A stretch of 14,794 bases of DNA, taken from the NCBI GenBank assembly GCA_002311835.1, contig DBZY01000036.1, positions 19,646 through 34,439 on the forward strand, in the 5' to 3' direction. Below the pieces are notes generated by a model. The model ran no database searches. It had not been told where the DNA came from and saw only the letters and a program-made list of their open reading frames with translations. The stretch comes from Proteobacteria bacterium UBA1148 (lineage in GTDB: Bacteria; Pseudomonadota; Gammaproteobacteria; Steroidobacterales; Rariloculaceae). A program made the translations under genes and the position numbers. Below are positions 1 through 7,106 of this stretch, in pieces (position 1 is the first letter of the stretch; every line of letters starts with the position of its first letter).

Positions 1-764
1 ATCGCTTTCGCCGCATTGGCGTTGATCACGCCTCCTCCCGCATAGATCAAGGGTCGCTTGCTTTTACCTAAAAGTGCAAAGAATTCCGCGCAGCGTTCTT
101 CGGTCATACTGTTATTCTGGATCATCTGGATTCGATGTCGGTAACCGGGGATAGGTAGCAGGCCTTCGCCGCGATAGGTTCCAAGCCAATTCTGAACATC
201 CTTTGGGACGTCCACTACGACAGGTCCGGGTCGTCCAGATTGGGCGATCTCTATGGCTGAACGGATTGTTGCTTCGAGACGCTCGGGGTCAGTGACCAGA
301 AAAACATGTTTGGCTACGGGTCCCATGACACTGCTGACGGGGGCTTCCTGAAAAGCATCCGTGCCGATGGAGGATGTTGCCACCTGTCCGGAGATCACGA
401 CTATGGGGATAGAGTCCGCAATACAGTCTCGGACCGGTGTGACGCAATTCGTGGCTCCCGGGCCGGATGTCACGATAACAACACCAACGCGGCCTGTGGC
501 TCGGGCATAACCTGACGCCATGAAGCATGCGCCTTGTTCGTTGGCTGGAACAATCAGCGACATCGCGTCTTCACCATCCTGCGCATTTTTCTCGTTGTAC
601 CTGAACACTGCGTCGTAGGTAGGTAGAATCGCGCCGCCGCTGTAACCGAAAACCATATCAACACCCTGATCCGCAAGTACCTGCACGATCATTTCCGCGC
701 CGCTCATCTCGGTGTCAGACAATGGATGAGGCTGGGTCGGTTTAGTTTGAGTCTGGGTCTTCAT
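1..764 (-). CDS. ilvB: Acetolactate synthase, large catalytic subunit (partial, N-terminal 254 residues)
   Basis: This ThDP-dependent enzyme condenses two pyruvates, or pyruvate plus 2-oxobutyrate, in the first common step of branched-chain amino-acid synthesis. I translated it directly because it runs off the left edge. The ThDP-binding N-terminal domain is clear: VFGYSGGAILPTYDAVF at residues 38-54, then the catalytic glutamate E76 in the motif NEQGA, then SGPGATN, and later IGTDAFQEAP. The last motif is the conserved phenylalanine/glutamine region. Two small departures from the commonest sequence are YSGG instead of YPGG and NEQ instead of HEQ; I believe both occur in a known subtype. A Thr/Gln/Pro-rich tail of about 19 residues precedes the domain. 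The ATG at 764 is the only start that fits, although no good Shine-Dalgarno precedes it. The gene is divergent from ilvH, which encodes its regulatory subunit. The C-terminal FAD and ThDP domains lie outside the window. Confidence 0.95.
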   Translation of the reverse strand, partial: MKTQTQTKPTQPHPLSDTEMSGAEMIVQVLADQGVDMVFGYSGGAILPTYDAVFRYNEKNAQDGEDAMSLIVPANEQGACFMASGYARATGRVGVVIVTSGPGATNCVTPVRDCIADSIPIVVISGQVATSSIGTDAFQEAPVSSVMGPVAKHVFLVTDPERLEATIRSAIEIAQSGRPGPVVVDVPKDVQNWLGTYRGEGLLPIPGYRHRIQMIQNNSMTEERCAEFFALLGKSKRPLIYAGGGVINANAAKA

Positions 765-885
765 GGCTTAGTGATTCCAATCGGCCGTCTGAGTGTTGAT
801 GAAAAGGTTGTGCATTGCAATAGCCATTGTTCTGCGCCAACATTCCCAGCTAAGGGCACACTCTGCTGTGGAAATCGGTGACATG
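765..885. promoter_or_regulatory. Divergent ilvB / ilvH intergenic region
   Basis: These roughly 120 bases separate two genes that must be co-regulated, since their products form one enzyme. Both promoters should therefore lie here. I cannot name convincing -35/-10 pairs on either strand. The plus-strand reading frame of ilvH stays open through this stretch back to position 793. From the ATG at 799 it would encode a segment rich in isoleucine, valine and leucine (LCIAIAIVL), which is discussed as a finding. Confidence 0.4.
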
Positions 886-1383
886 ATGCGGCACATAATT
901 TCAATTCTGCTACAGAACGAAGCTGGCGCTTTGGCTCGTGTCGCTAATCTGTTTTCTTCGCGCGGTTATAACATTGAGAGCTTAAATGTTGCACCGACCC
1001 ATGATGAAACCGTATCCCGGCTGACACTTGTGACCACGGGACCGGACGAAGTTATCGACCAAATCTCAAAACAACTTGGAAAGCTCATCGACGTTGTAAA
1101 TATCATTGACATGACGGACGGTGACCATATTGAACGCGAGCTTGCATTGTTTAAGCTTGAGCTATCCGTAGATGACCAAGAAACGCTGGTCGAACTGACT
1201 AAGGAGTTTGGTGCTCGAATACTAGATGACTATGAAGGATACTTTACGGTCGAGCTTATCGGAGACAGCGGCGAGATTGACCGTTTCATGACTAGTTTCC
1301 CGAATCAGGTCGCAATACTCACGGTTGTGCGCAGTGGTGCGATGGCAGTGGCCCGGGGCGCGCCAGTTCTGACGCCAACCTAA
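886..1383 (+). CDS. ilvH: Acetolactate synthase, small regulatory subunit
   Basis: This is the valine-sensing regulatory subunit that activates the IlvB catalytic subunit and confers feedback inhibition. The start MRHIISILLQNEAGALARV, then FSSRGYNIESLNVAPT, matches the ACT domain of IlvH (about residues 1-75). The C-terminal ACT-like domain follows, ending near RSGAMAVARG. At 165 residues it is close to the usual 163 or so. The frame stays open upstream to 793, but family members begin at MR(R/H)I. The ATG at 886 also has GGTG five bases upstream, so I prefer it; the ATG at 883 is equally possible by homology. ProB starts 23 bases after the stop, which suggests an ilvH-proB-proA transcript. 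The catalytic subunit is on the other strand. Confidence 0.95.
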   Translation: MRHIISILLQNEAGALARVANLFSSRGYNIESLNVAPTHDETVSRLTLVTTGPDEVIDQISKQLGKLIDVVNIIDMTDGDHIERELALFKLELSVDDQETLVELTKEFGARILDDYEGYFTVELIGDSGEIDRFMTSFPNQVAILTVVRSGAMAVARGAPVLTPT

Positions 1384-1406
1384 TCGTTAAGTTCAGAGTA
1401 GAATTC

Positions 1407-2555
1407 ATGGCTTCTCAAACTCTTAATTCCGAGCGCCTTGCGCAGGCACGTCGCGTTGTCCTTAAAATTGGCTCGACGCTGATTGTGGAGAAAAAAACGG
1501 GCTCCCTACAACGCACATGGCTTGACGCACTGTGTGCGGATGTGGCGGCTATGCGCGCTAGTGGGCAGGAGGTTGTGATCGTATCTTCCGGGGCCATCGC
1601 ATTGGGTGCGGGTCAGCTGGGTATCGACCTAACGCGCGCACGACTAGAAGAGAGTCAGGCGGCGGCGTCAGCGGGACAGATTCAACTTGCTCATGCCTAC
1701 CAGGAGATGCTTGATGCTCGTGGGATTACGGCCGCGCAGGTGCTTCTAACACTGGATGACAGTGAAAATCGGCGGCGGTATCTGAATGCCGCAAATACTC
1801 TATTTACGCTTTTGAAGCGCGGCGCTGTTCCGGTGGTCAACGAGAACGATACTATTGCAACCCAGGAGATTCGCTATGGTGATAATGATCGGCTTGCTGC
1901 TCGCGTAGCGCAGATGGTGAGTGCTGACTGTCTTATTCTTCTCTCGGATGTTGATGGGCTCTATACGACTGACCCAAACATTGATTCTGATGCTAAACAT
2001 ATTCAAGAGGTGACCGAACTTAGCGCGGAGCACTGGGAGATGGCAGGGGGGCCAGGCTCCGATCACGGGTCTGGTGGAATGCGTACCAAGCTTGATGCTG
2101 CCCAAATCGCTATGGGTGCTGGGTGCCGGATGTTGATTGCCTCAGGGCGTGTGGAGCATCCGATCAAGATTCTTCAGGATGGGGCGCTCGCCACGTGGTT
2201 TTTGCCGAGTTCGAATCCTCAGACTGCACGCAAACAATGGATCGCGGGCACGCTTAAGCCTCGCGGGACCATTACTATTGATGACGGTGCTAAGAGCGCC
2301 TTGATTTCTGGTCGAAGTCTCTTACCCGCTGGTGTGACGGATGTGAGCGGCCAGTTCGAGCGTGGCGAGGCAGTCAGGGTTAAGGATCAATCAGGGATGG
2401 AGTTAGGGCGAGGACTCATTTCCTATCCTGCAGATGAGGCTCGCGCCATTGTGGGGCGGCGCTCGGGTGCCATCGTAGATATTTTGGGCTATCGTGGTCG
2501 GGATGAACTTATCCATCGAGATGACCTGGCATTAACAAGCGATGGGAGTGGCTGA
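1407..2555 (+). CDS. proB: Glutamate 5-kinase with C-terminal PUA domain
   Basis: It phosphorylates L-glutamate with ATP to gamma-glutamyl phosphate, the first and normally proline-inhibited step of proline synthesis. The 382-residue length is that of the long form with a PUA domain. The amino-acid kinase domain (about 15-270) shows VVLKIGSTL with lysine 20, IVSSGAIALG at 58-67, and NENDTIA starting at residue 145. It also has LLSDVDGLYT and the GGMRTKLDAAQIA segment. The PUA domain follows from about residue 285 (KPRGTITIDDGAKSAL) to near 370. The ATG at 1407 gives a normal N-terminus although the upstream AGAGTAGAATTC is a poor ribosome site. The stop overlaps the proA start by one base (TGATG), as expected for two enzymes that hand on a labile phosphate. 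Confidence 0.97.
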   Translation: MASQTLNSERLAQARRVVLKIGSTLIVEKKTGSLQRTWLDALCADVAAMRASGQEVVIVSSGAIALGAGQLGIDLTRARLEESQAAASAGQIQLAHAYQEMLDARGITAAQVLLTLDDSENRRRYLNAANTLFTLLKRGAVPVVNENDTIATQEIRYGDNDRLAARVAQMVSADCLILLSDVDGLYTTDPNIDSDAKHIQEVTELSAEHWEMAGGPGSDHGSGGMRTKLDAAQIAMGAGCRMLIASGRVEHPIKILQDGALATWFLPSSNPQTARKQWIAGTLKPRGTITIDDGAKSALISGRSLLPAGVTDVSGQFERGEAVRVKDQSGMELGRGLISYPADEARAIVGRRSGAIVDILGYRGRDELIHRDDLALTSDGSG

Positions 2556-3844
2556 TGTCCTCCGCCGAAAAACAAGCTTCAGAAGATCTTCATCAGCAGA
2601 TGCAACTGTTAGGGCATGCGGCTCGAGATGCGGCGGACAAGTTGGCGCGAGTAGATGCTAGGACTAAAACCAGTGCGCTCATGTTTGCGGCTGATGCGAT
2701 GCGTGATTCGGTTAGCACAATTCTTGAGGCTAACGCCGCGGATATGGAACGGGCGACAAAGCGTAAACTCTCGAGCGCTTTACTAGATCGATTGGCGCTC
2801 GACGAGGGTCGTGTGGCCGCGATGGTTCAGGGGGTCGAAAGTATCTCTGGCCTTCCCGATCCTGTTGGGAGTGTCGTAGATGAGTGGGTTCGACCGAATG
2901 GGCTGAGAATTCAGCGGGTTCGTGTGCCTCTCGGTGTGATTGGCATTATTTACGAGAGTCGCCCGAATGTGACTAGCGATGCTGGCGCGCTCTGTCTGAA
3001 GAGTGGGAACGCTGTGATTCTTCGAGGCGGCTCGGAGGCCACGCGATCAAATGCAGCTATTCACTCTTGCCTAGTCCAGGGGCTTTCAGCAGCTGGGTTG
3101 CCCGAGACAGCCGTTCAACGAGTGCCCACCCAAGATCGTGAGGCGGTTGGCATCCTCTTGCGGGATATGTCCGAGTTTGTGGATGTGATTGTTCCTCGTG
3201 GTGGCAAGAGTCTTATCTCAAGGGTACAGAAGGATGCCCGCGTGCCAGTGATGGGCCACCTGGAAGGGATCTGTCACACCTATGTTCATGCTTCGGCTAA
3301 TCTCGAAATGGCTCGAGATGTTGTAGTCAACGCAAAAATGCGGCGAACGGGAATCTGTGGAGCAACGGAGACGCTGCTGGTAGACCGTGCTGTTAGCGAT
3401 TCTCACCTCGTGCCCTTAATTAGCGATTTACTAGAAGCGGGATGCGAAGTGCGTGGTGATGAGATTACGAAGAAGGTCGATGCGCGCGTCAAGCATGCTG
3501 AGGATGCCGACTGGGGCATGGAGTATCTTGAGGCAATAATTGCTGTTCGGGTGGTTGAGGGCCTAGATGAAGCCATGGCCCACATCCGGCGGTACGGCTC
3601 TGGCCATACTGAAGCAATTCTTGCTGAGGATAATGCAGCAGCAGATCGCTTCCTGAACGAGCTTGACAGCGCAATACTCCTGCACAATGCATCGACGCAG
3701 TATGCGGATGGTGGGGAATTTGGTATGGGCGCTGAGATCGGCATTGCTACCGGACGCATTCACGCGCGCGGACCGGTTGGGGCTGAGCAACTAACCAGTT
3801 ACAAATACGTTGTTAGGGGTAGTGGGCAGACCCGACCGCGGTAG
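2555..3844 (+). CDS. proA: Glutamate-5-semialdehyde dehydrogenase (gamma-glutamyl phosphate reductase)
   Basis: It reduces gamma-glutamyl phosphate with NADPH to glutamate-5-semialdehyde, which cyclises to pyrroline-5-carboxylate on the way to proline. The aldehyde-dehydrogenase fold is shown by GIIYESRPNVTSDAGALCLK and then ILRGGSEA (about residues 128-160). The catalytic cysteine is C268 in NAKMRRTGICGATETLLVD. The C-terminal stretch FGMGAEIGIATGRIHARGPV, followed by LTSYKY, is the standard end of ProA. The length of 429 residues is slightly above the usual 415-420, from an N-terminal extension. Its ATG overlaps the proB stop by one base, so it is very likely translationally coupled. It is convergent with the unknown gene ending at 3913. 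The 68-base gap holds only a weak TTCCA-TTT-TGGAA hairpin (3868-3880) without a T-run. Confidence 0.97.
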   Translation: MSSAEKQASEDLHQQMQLLGHAARDAADKLARVDARTKTSALMFAADAMRDSVSTILEANAADMERATKRKLSSALLDRLALDEGRVAAMVQGVESISGLPDPVGSVVDEWVRPNGLRIQRVRVPLGVIGIIYESRPNVTSDAGALCLKSGNAVILRGGSEATRSNAAIHSCLVQGLSAAGLPETAVQRVPTQDREAVGILLRDMSEFVDVIVPRGGKSLISRVQKDARVPVMGHLEGICHTYVHASANLEMARDVVVNAKMRRTGICGATETLLVDRAVSDSHLVPLISDLLEAGCEVRGDEITKKVDARVKHAEDADWGMEYLEAIIAVRVVEGLDEAMAHIRRYGSGHTEAILAEDNAAADRFLNELDSAILLHNASTQYADGGEFGMGAEIGIATGRIHARGPVGAEQLTSYKYVVRGSGQTRPR

Positions 3845-3912
3845 CTAGCCAAGTCCATTCGTCAAAGTTCCATTTTGGAAGGTGGTTATCGCAAAGCCAC
3901 TCCGCTGCTCGA

Positions 3913-5301
3913 TCAACTCCCCCAGGAGGTAATCACTTCCTTCAGTTTGGCGTAGCCTTGGAGGAAGCCTGGTCGTTCCCCAGCGTATACGTCATCAAAA
4001 GTTATGAGCGCTTTATCCAGCCAGGTATGAAGTTCTTTGTTGTCAGGGTTGGCATCTTTATAGGCATCACGTATGAGGACGAAGTGGATGCGTGGGTCGT
4101 AGGGGCGTTTTGCCCCCCCCATTGATTCATCACCATCAAGCAGCCTTAAGAGCATGGCATCTGCAGATCCAAGGGTCTGCTCATGGATTGGAGGCCCCTT
4201 TATGCGGTACATGACTGATGTCATATCACGGCCGTTTCCTGTCGTGTAGCCCATATCGCTCCACAGGTTATCAGCAGTTACATGAACCTCGCCCAACAAG
4301 CCCTCAGCGATATGTTCTGCTACCTTTTCTGCAAATGCGCGGAGTGGGTCTGACACGTCGGCAAGGAGGTCTGTGAGCCGGTCACCATCAAGGTCTGTCG
4401 CCAAGATAATGACATCCTGGTTTTGAATGAGATCCCAGATCAGAATCCCATAGTTAGTATCGGAGATATGCTGTTCAATCTGACCGCCCCACTCCTCCAT
4501 ACCATTTTTGAAATCTTTGGGCAGTAAGTTAATGATTCGGTCGACCAACTCGCGATGTTCGATGTAGCCGTCCACCGCATACTTGCGACCAACCTCGAAC
4601 TTGGTTCCCTCTAGCATCCAGGATAGGAGCCCAGCGTTGATGCCGTCCTCCTGTGCCTGAGTTGGTTTAAAAGCAATTCGCCCGATTTTGCCGGTTTCAT
4701 GAACCATTTGCAGGAAACGTCGGTTAGCGTAAGCCATTTGTATGCCGGGCGTGTTCATCTCGCTGTGTATGATGCCGGTTTCTGGGTTGACGTCGAACAA
4801 GGCCTTATCTTGGGAGTAGGGAAGGCAAGGCATGCAACGTACCACGGTTGTTCGTCCATATGGGCGTACGTTGCAGTAAACCCCCGCCTGTGTCCTAAGC
4901 GGTGCATTCCCGGACTTCCCCATCACCACGACTTTCTTGCCACTCGAATCGTTGACGTATGCGTCACCAGCAGTCGACCATTTGATTGAAGTGCACGGCA
5001 TATTCCCAAACCAGCTTAGGGGGGCGAGTTCCGTGTCATGGCGATACTGTGCCCACATAGGGACTGCATAAAAAGGAAGCCCAAGAATGTCGATTGCAGC
5101 AATAGTGCCGAGTAACGCGAAGGCATCAGTTAGCGAATGGGCGACTGGGTTTACCGTCCCACAGTGCTGACCACCTTTCCAGATCACCGCATCCGGATAA
5201 CCTGTAGGTCGGACATCGGAAGGCTCAAACAGCTCCTGGAGGGCCCCAAACAGGTCTCCACCATCAGCCTCGGTTTGGGCAATCTTCATCAGATCGAGCA
5301 T
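3913..5301 (-). CDS. Unrecognised 462-residue protein
   Basis: I do not recognise this family. The protein appears soluble: there is no signal peptide. The only markedly hydrophobic run is about residues 60-83 (FALLGTIAAIDILGLPFYAVPMW), which looks like a buried helix or strand. Five cysteines are all in the first third: C47, C103, C143 and the CxxC pair C156/C159 (VVRCMPCLPY). With H46, H55 and H88 nearby, a metal site or redox pair is conceivable. The C-terminal half has acidic stretches such as ATDLDGDRLTDLLADVSD. The ATG at 5301 is supported by GGAG eight bases upstream, and a TATAAT box lies about 60 bases upstream. It seems to be transcribed alone, convergent with proA. Sound ORF length and composition make it a real gene; the function is unknown. 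Confidence 0.85.
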   Translation of the reverse strand: MLDLMKIAQTEADGGDLFGALQELFEPSDVRPTGYPDAVIWKGGQHCGTVNPVAHSLTDAFALLGTIAAIDILGLPFYAVPMWAQYRHDTELAPLSWFGNMPCTSIKWSTAGDAYVNDSSGKKVVVMGKSGNAPLRTQAGVYCNVRPYGRTTVVRCMPCLPYSQDKALFDVNPETGIIHSEMNTPGIQMAYANRRFLQMVHETGKIGRIAFKPTQAQEDGINAGLLSWMLEGTKFEVGRKYAVDGYIEHRELVDRIINLLPKDFKNGMEEWGGQIEQHISDTNYGILIWDLIQNQDVIILATDLDGDRLTDLLADVSDPLRAFAEKVAEHIAEGLLGEVHVTADNLWSDMGYTTGNGRDMTSVMYRIKGPPIHEQTLGSADAMLLRLLDGDESMGGAKRPYDPRIHFVLIRDAYKDANPDNKELHTWLDKALITFDDVYAGERPGFLQGYAKLKEVITSWGS

Positions 5302-5358
5302 TCTTATTTCTCCAAGCAGGCCACAGGATTTCCGAGAGTTTCGGTGCGGAGCGCGGGT

Positions 5359-5364
5359 ATTATA
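5359..5364 (-). promoter_or_regulatory. Candidate -10 box for the 462-residue gene
   Basis: The minus strand reads TATAAT here, a perfect sigma-70 -10 hexamer, about 57 bases upstream of the ATG at 5301. No good -35 sits 16-18 bases further upstream (the minus strand reads CGGATT at the 17-base position), so it would be a weak or activated promoter. It lies just past the end of the 87-residue gene. Confidence 0.35.
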
Positions 5365-5372
5365 CGAGCGAG

Positions 5373-5636
5373 TCAGTCGGAATCCGGCCGTTTAGGCGTT
5401 TCCACGGCTTCGAAAATCATCCGAGGCCGATCACCTTGGCGGGAATAGAGATGTTCACTGGCCATGTCTTCCAGCGCCTGATCTCTCTCTTTCTTGGTTT
5501 CAAACCAGTGGAGTCGTTTCCAATTTGTATCGAGCAAGTGCAGAAATGTATCGCTTGGGGGGAGGCTTACACGGATACCATAAGGTTTTGCGCCAGTCGT
5601 CTTTTGATTAAGGTTGTGGGGGTGGCAAATTTCCAT
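5373..5636 (-). CDS. Small conserved-looking hypothetical protein (87 residues)
   Basis: The function is unknown. The sequence has a globular pattern: PYGIRVSLPPSDTFLHLL, then WKRLHWFETKKERDQALEDM, then YSRQGDRPRMIFEAVE. The middle part resembles small uncharacterised proteobacterial proteins with a WF-x-T-x-x-E-R-D-x-A-L-x-D-M core; this is recollection, not a search. There is no signal peptide or membrane segment. The ATG at 5634-5636 is preceded by GAATACCACC, which is not a Shine-Dalgarno. It lies between mscS and the 462-residue gene on the same strand, with 137 and 71 bases of spacing. It could be its own transcription unit. Confidence 0.7.
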   Translation of the reverse strand: MEICHPHNLNQKTTGAKPYGIRVSLPPSDTFLHLLDTNWKRLHWFETKKERDQALEDMASEHLYSRQGDRPRMIFEAVETPKRPDSD

Positions 5637-5671
5637 GGTGGTATTCTATCGTCACGATATAGTTAGGGCGA

Positions 5672-5725
5672 TGCTTTTATTTACCTAATAAATTTATTGA
5701 ATCTCTATCAGGATGGGTAAAAGCA
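5672..5725. repeat. AT-rich inverted repeats between mscS and the 87-residue gene
   Basis: TGCTTTTA (5672-5679) is matched by TAAAAGCA (5718-5725). Inside the loop is a perfect 12-base palindrome, AATAAATTTATT (5687-5698). There is no GC-rich stem or T-run typical of an intrinsic terminator on the minus strand. The region probably ends the mscS transcript and starts the next gene, but I cannot assign a role. Confidence 0.3.
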
Positions 5726-5773
5726 CATTAATAACAAATAGATAGATTCATTCTGTGCTCAGTCAGGAATATG

Positions 5774-6865
5774 CTAACCGGTTAATTCGCTTGGGTTCTT
5801 GATGTGGATGTCCTGCTGGGGAAACGGAATCACGATTCCAGCGTCATTGAATGCCTTGTATACGCCTCGGTTTAGCTCGTGCTCTAACCGTCCTCTCAAG
5901 ACTGGTTCCTGAACCCAGGCCAGCAACTCATAGTCCAGGCTTGAGGTGCCGAAGGCGCGGAACCGTGTCCTAGGTGTAGGCGTCTTACAGATCTCTGGAT
6001 GTGCTTCGGCAACTTCCACCAAAATCTGGTCGACCTTATCAATATCACTACCGTAAGCAACGCCTACTTTGATTCTGATACGGAATTTCTGATAGGGTCC
6101 GCCACTCTCGTTAATAATTTTTGCGTTACCCATCACGCTGTTTGGTACGCTAATTTCCACATCATCTTGGGTTAGGAGACGCGTGCTACGCAGGCCGATC
6201 TGGGTTACTTGCCCTCGCTCCCCTGTATCGAGATTGATAAAATCACCTACCTTGTAAGGTCTATCCGCGAGGATAGACATCCCGCCAAAGATGTTTGAAA
6301 GAGTGTCTTGTGCGCCAAAACCCAACGCAAGTCCGACGATACCGGCTGATGCGATAAGTGCGTTGACATTGATTCCCCATGCAAGAAAGATGAAATAAAG
6401 AGCGCTGAGAAACAGAAGGAGCTTAGCTGAGTTATCGAACAGAGGCAGAGTAGACGGTTGTACGAATTCGTACCTGCCTTGTACATGGCTGAGCATCTTG
6501 AGAACAACGCTGGTTAGCCTTATACAGAATCCTAACCAAACCAGTACAGTAATTGTGGCGAGACTCGCTAGCGTGATGCTCGTCAGAGTGGTCGGCAACT
6601 CAAGTCGATAGGTCGCAAGCGCTAGACCAATAAAGAAGATGCTCAGGAATAGCGGTCGCCTGAGTGCGGCAATGACTTCATCGTCAATCACGCTGGATGT
6701 CCTGCTTGCCAGCTCGCCGACGGTGGCTACAACTAGGCGCTCGGCAATCAGCGCGAGGGTTAGGCCTACGGCAACTATTATCGCTGCTTGTAGCCAGATA
6801 TACGGGCCTATCCACTCAACCCAGGGCAGGCTGAGATCCGCAAGAGCTTCGATTTGATCTTCCAT
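5774..6865 (-). CDS. MscS-family mechanosensitive ion channel
   Basis: This is an inner-membrane channel that opens under membrane tension to release solutes during hypo-osmotic shock. It has 363 residues. Hydrophobic segments lie at about 23-48, 68-90, 94-118 and 146-166. They are followed by the pore-lining helix at about 168-196, with the Gly/Ala pattern SAGIVGLALGFGAQDTLSNI and then FGGM. The beta domain (about 197-265) contains YKVGDFINL, GQVTQIGLRSTRL and VPNSVMGNAKIIN. The mixed C-terminal domain ends near residue 350. An extra transmembrane pair compared with E. coli MscS suggests a YbdG/YnaI-like layout, but the subtype is uncertain. The ATG at 6865 has no Shine-Dalgarno; a small GC hairpin sits where one would be. 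No in-frame start lies further upstream before a stop. Confidence 0.92.
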   Translation of the reverse strand: MEDQIEALADLSLPWVEWIGPYIWLQAAIIVAVGLTLALIAERLVVATVGELASRTSSVIDDEVIAALRRPLFLSIFFIGLALATYRLELPTTLTSITLASLATITVLVWLGFCIRLTSVVLKMLSHVQGRYEFVQPSTLPLFDNSAKLLLFLSALYFIFLAWGINVNALIASAGIVGLALGFGAQDTLSNIFGGMSILADRPYKVGDFINLDTGERGQVTQIGLRSTRLLTQDDVEISVPNSVMGNAKIINESGGPYQKFRIRIKVGVAYGSDIDKVDQILVEVAEAHPEICKTPTPRTRFRAFGTSSLDYELLAWVQEPVLRGRLEHELNRGVYKAFNDAGIVIPFPQQDIHIKNPSELTG

Positions 6866-6871
6866 GGTACG

Positions 6872-6884
6872 GTGGCTTCGCCAC
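6872..6884 (-). other. Small hairpin at the mscS ribosome-binding position
   Basis: GTGGC (6872-6876) pairs with GCCAC (6880-6884) across a three-base loop, ending seven bases before the mscS ATG. It occupies the position where a Shine-Dalgarno should lie, and none is visible. It may tune translation or be accidental. Confidence 0.3.
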
Positions 6885-7069
6885 TGATTCGATATGCCTG
6901 CTTAAGGAGCATATTTGTAAGTTACAGTTAGAGCAAGTTCTCTGCCGCTGTAGTATAGATAAAAGGCCTCTGCTGATTTATGAATCTTTGAGCCAACTAC
7001 GGCGTGGTTCAAATCTCAAGGATGTATCCATTACGTCTAAACTTGATTCAAAAGCTATCTTCGTTTTAT

Positions 7070-7106
7070 TTTTCAGCACAAAGCAAAAATGCGGTTAAGC
7101 TGAAAA
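7070..7106 (-). other. Hairpin just after the radical SAM stop codon
   Basis: On the minus strand TTTTCAGC directly follows the TAA stop at 7107-7109 and pairs with GCTGAAAA after a 21-base loop (plus-strand arms 7070-7077 and 7099-7106). The stem is perfect over 8 bases but AT-rich, with a long loop and no U-run after it. A terminator or RNA-stabilising role for the end of the four-gene operon is plausible but unproven. Confidence 0.3.

Noticed and set aside
3403..3790. Several minus-strand frames inside proA
   Set aside because: They are shadows of a strongly conserved coding sequence on the plus strand and show no protein motif.
3868..3880. TTCCA-TTT-TGGAA hairpin after proA as a terminator
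   Set aside because: The stem is five pairs and is followed by GGTGG rather than a T-run.
6960..7035. Possible tRNA T-arm (GTGGTTCAAATCTC near 7007-7020)
   Set aside because: GGTTCAAATC resembles a T-psi-C loop, but the flanking bases do not form the five-pair stem, and no acceptor stem, anticodon arm or CCA end can be placed around it.
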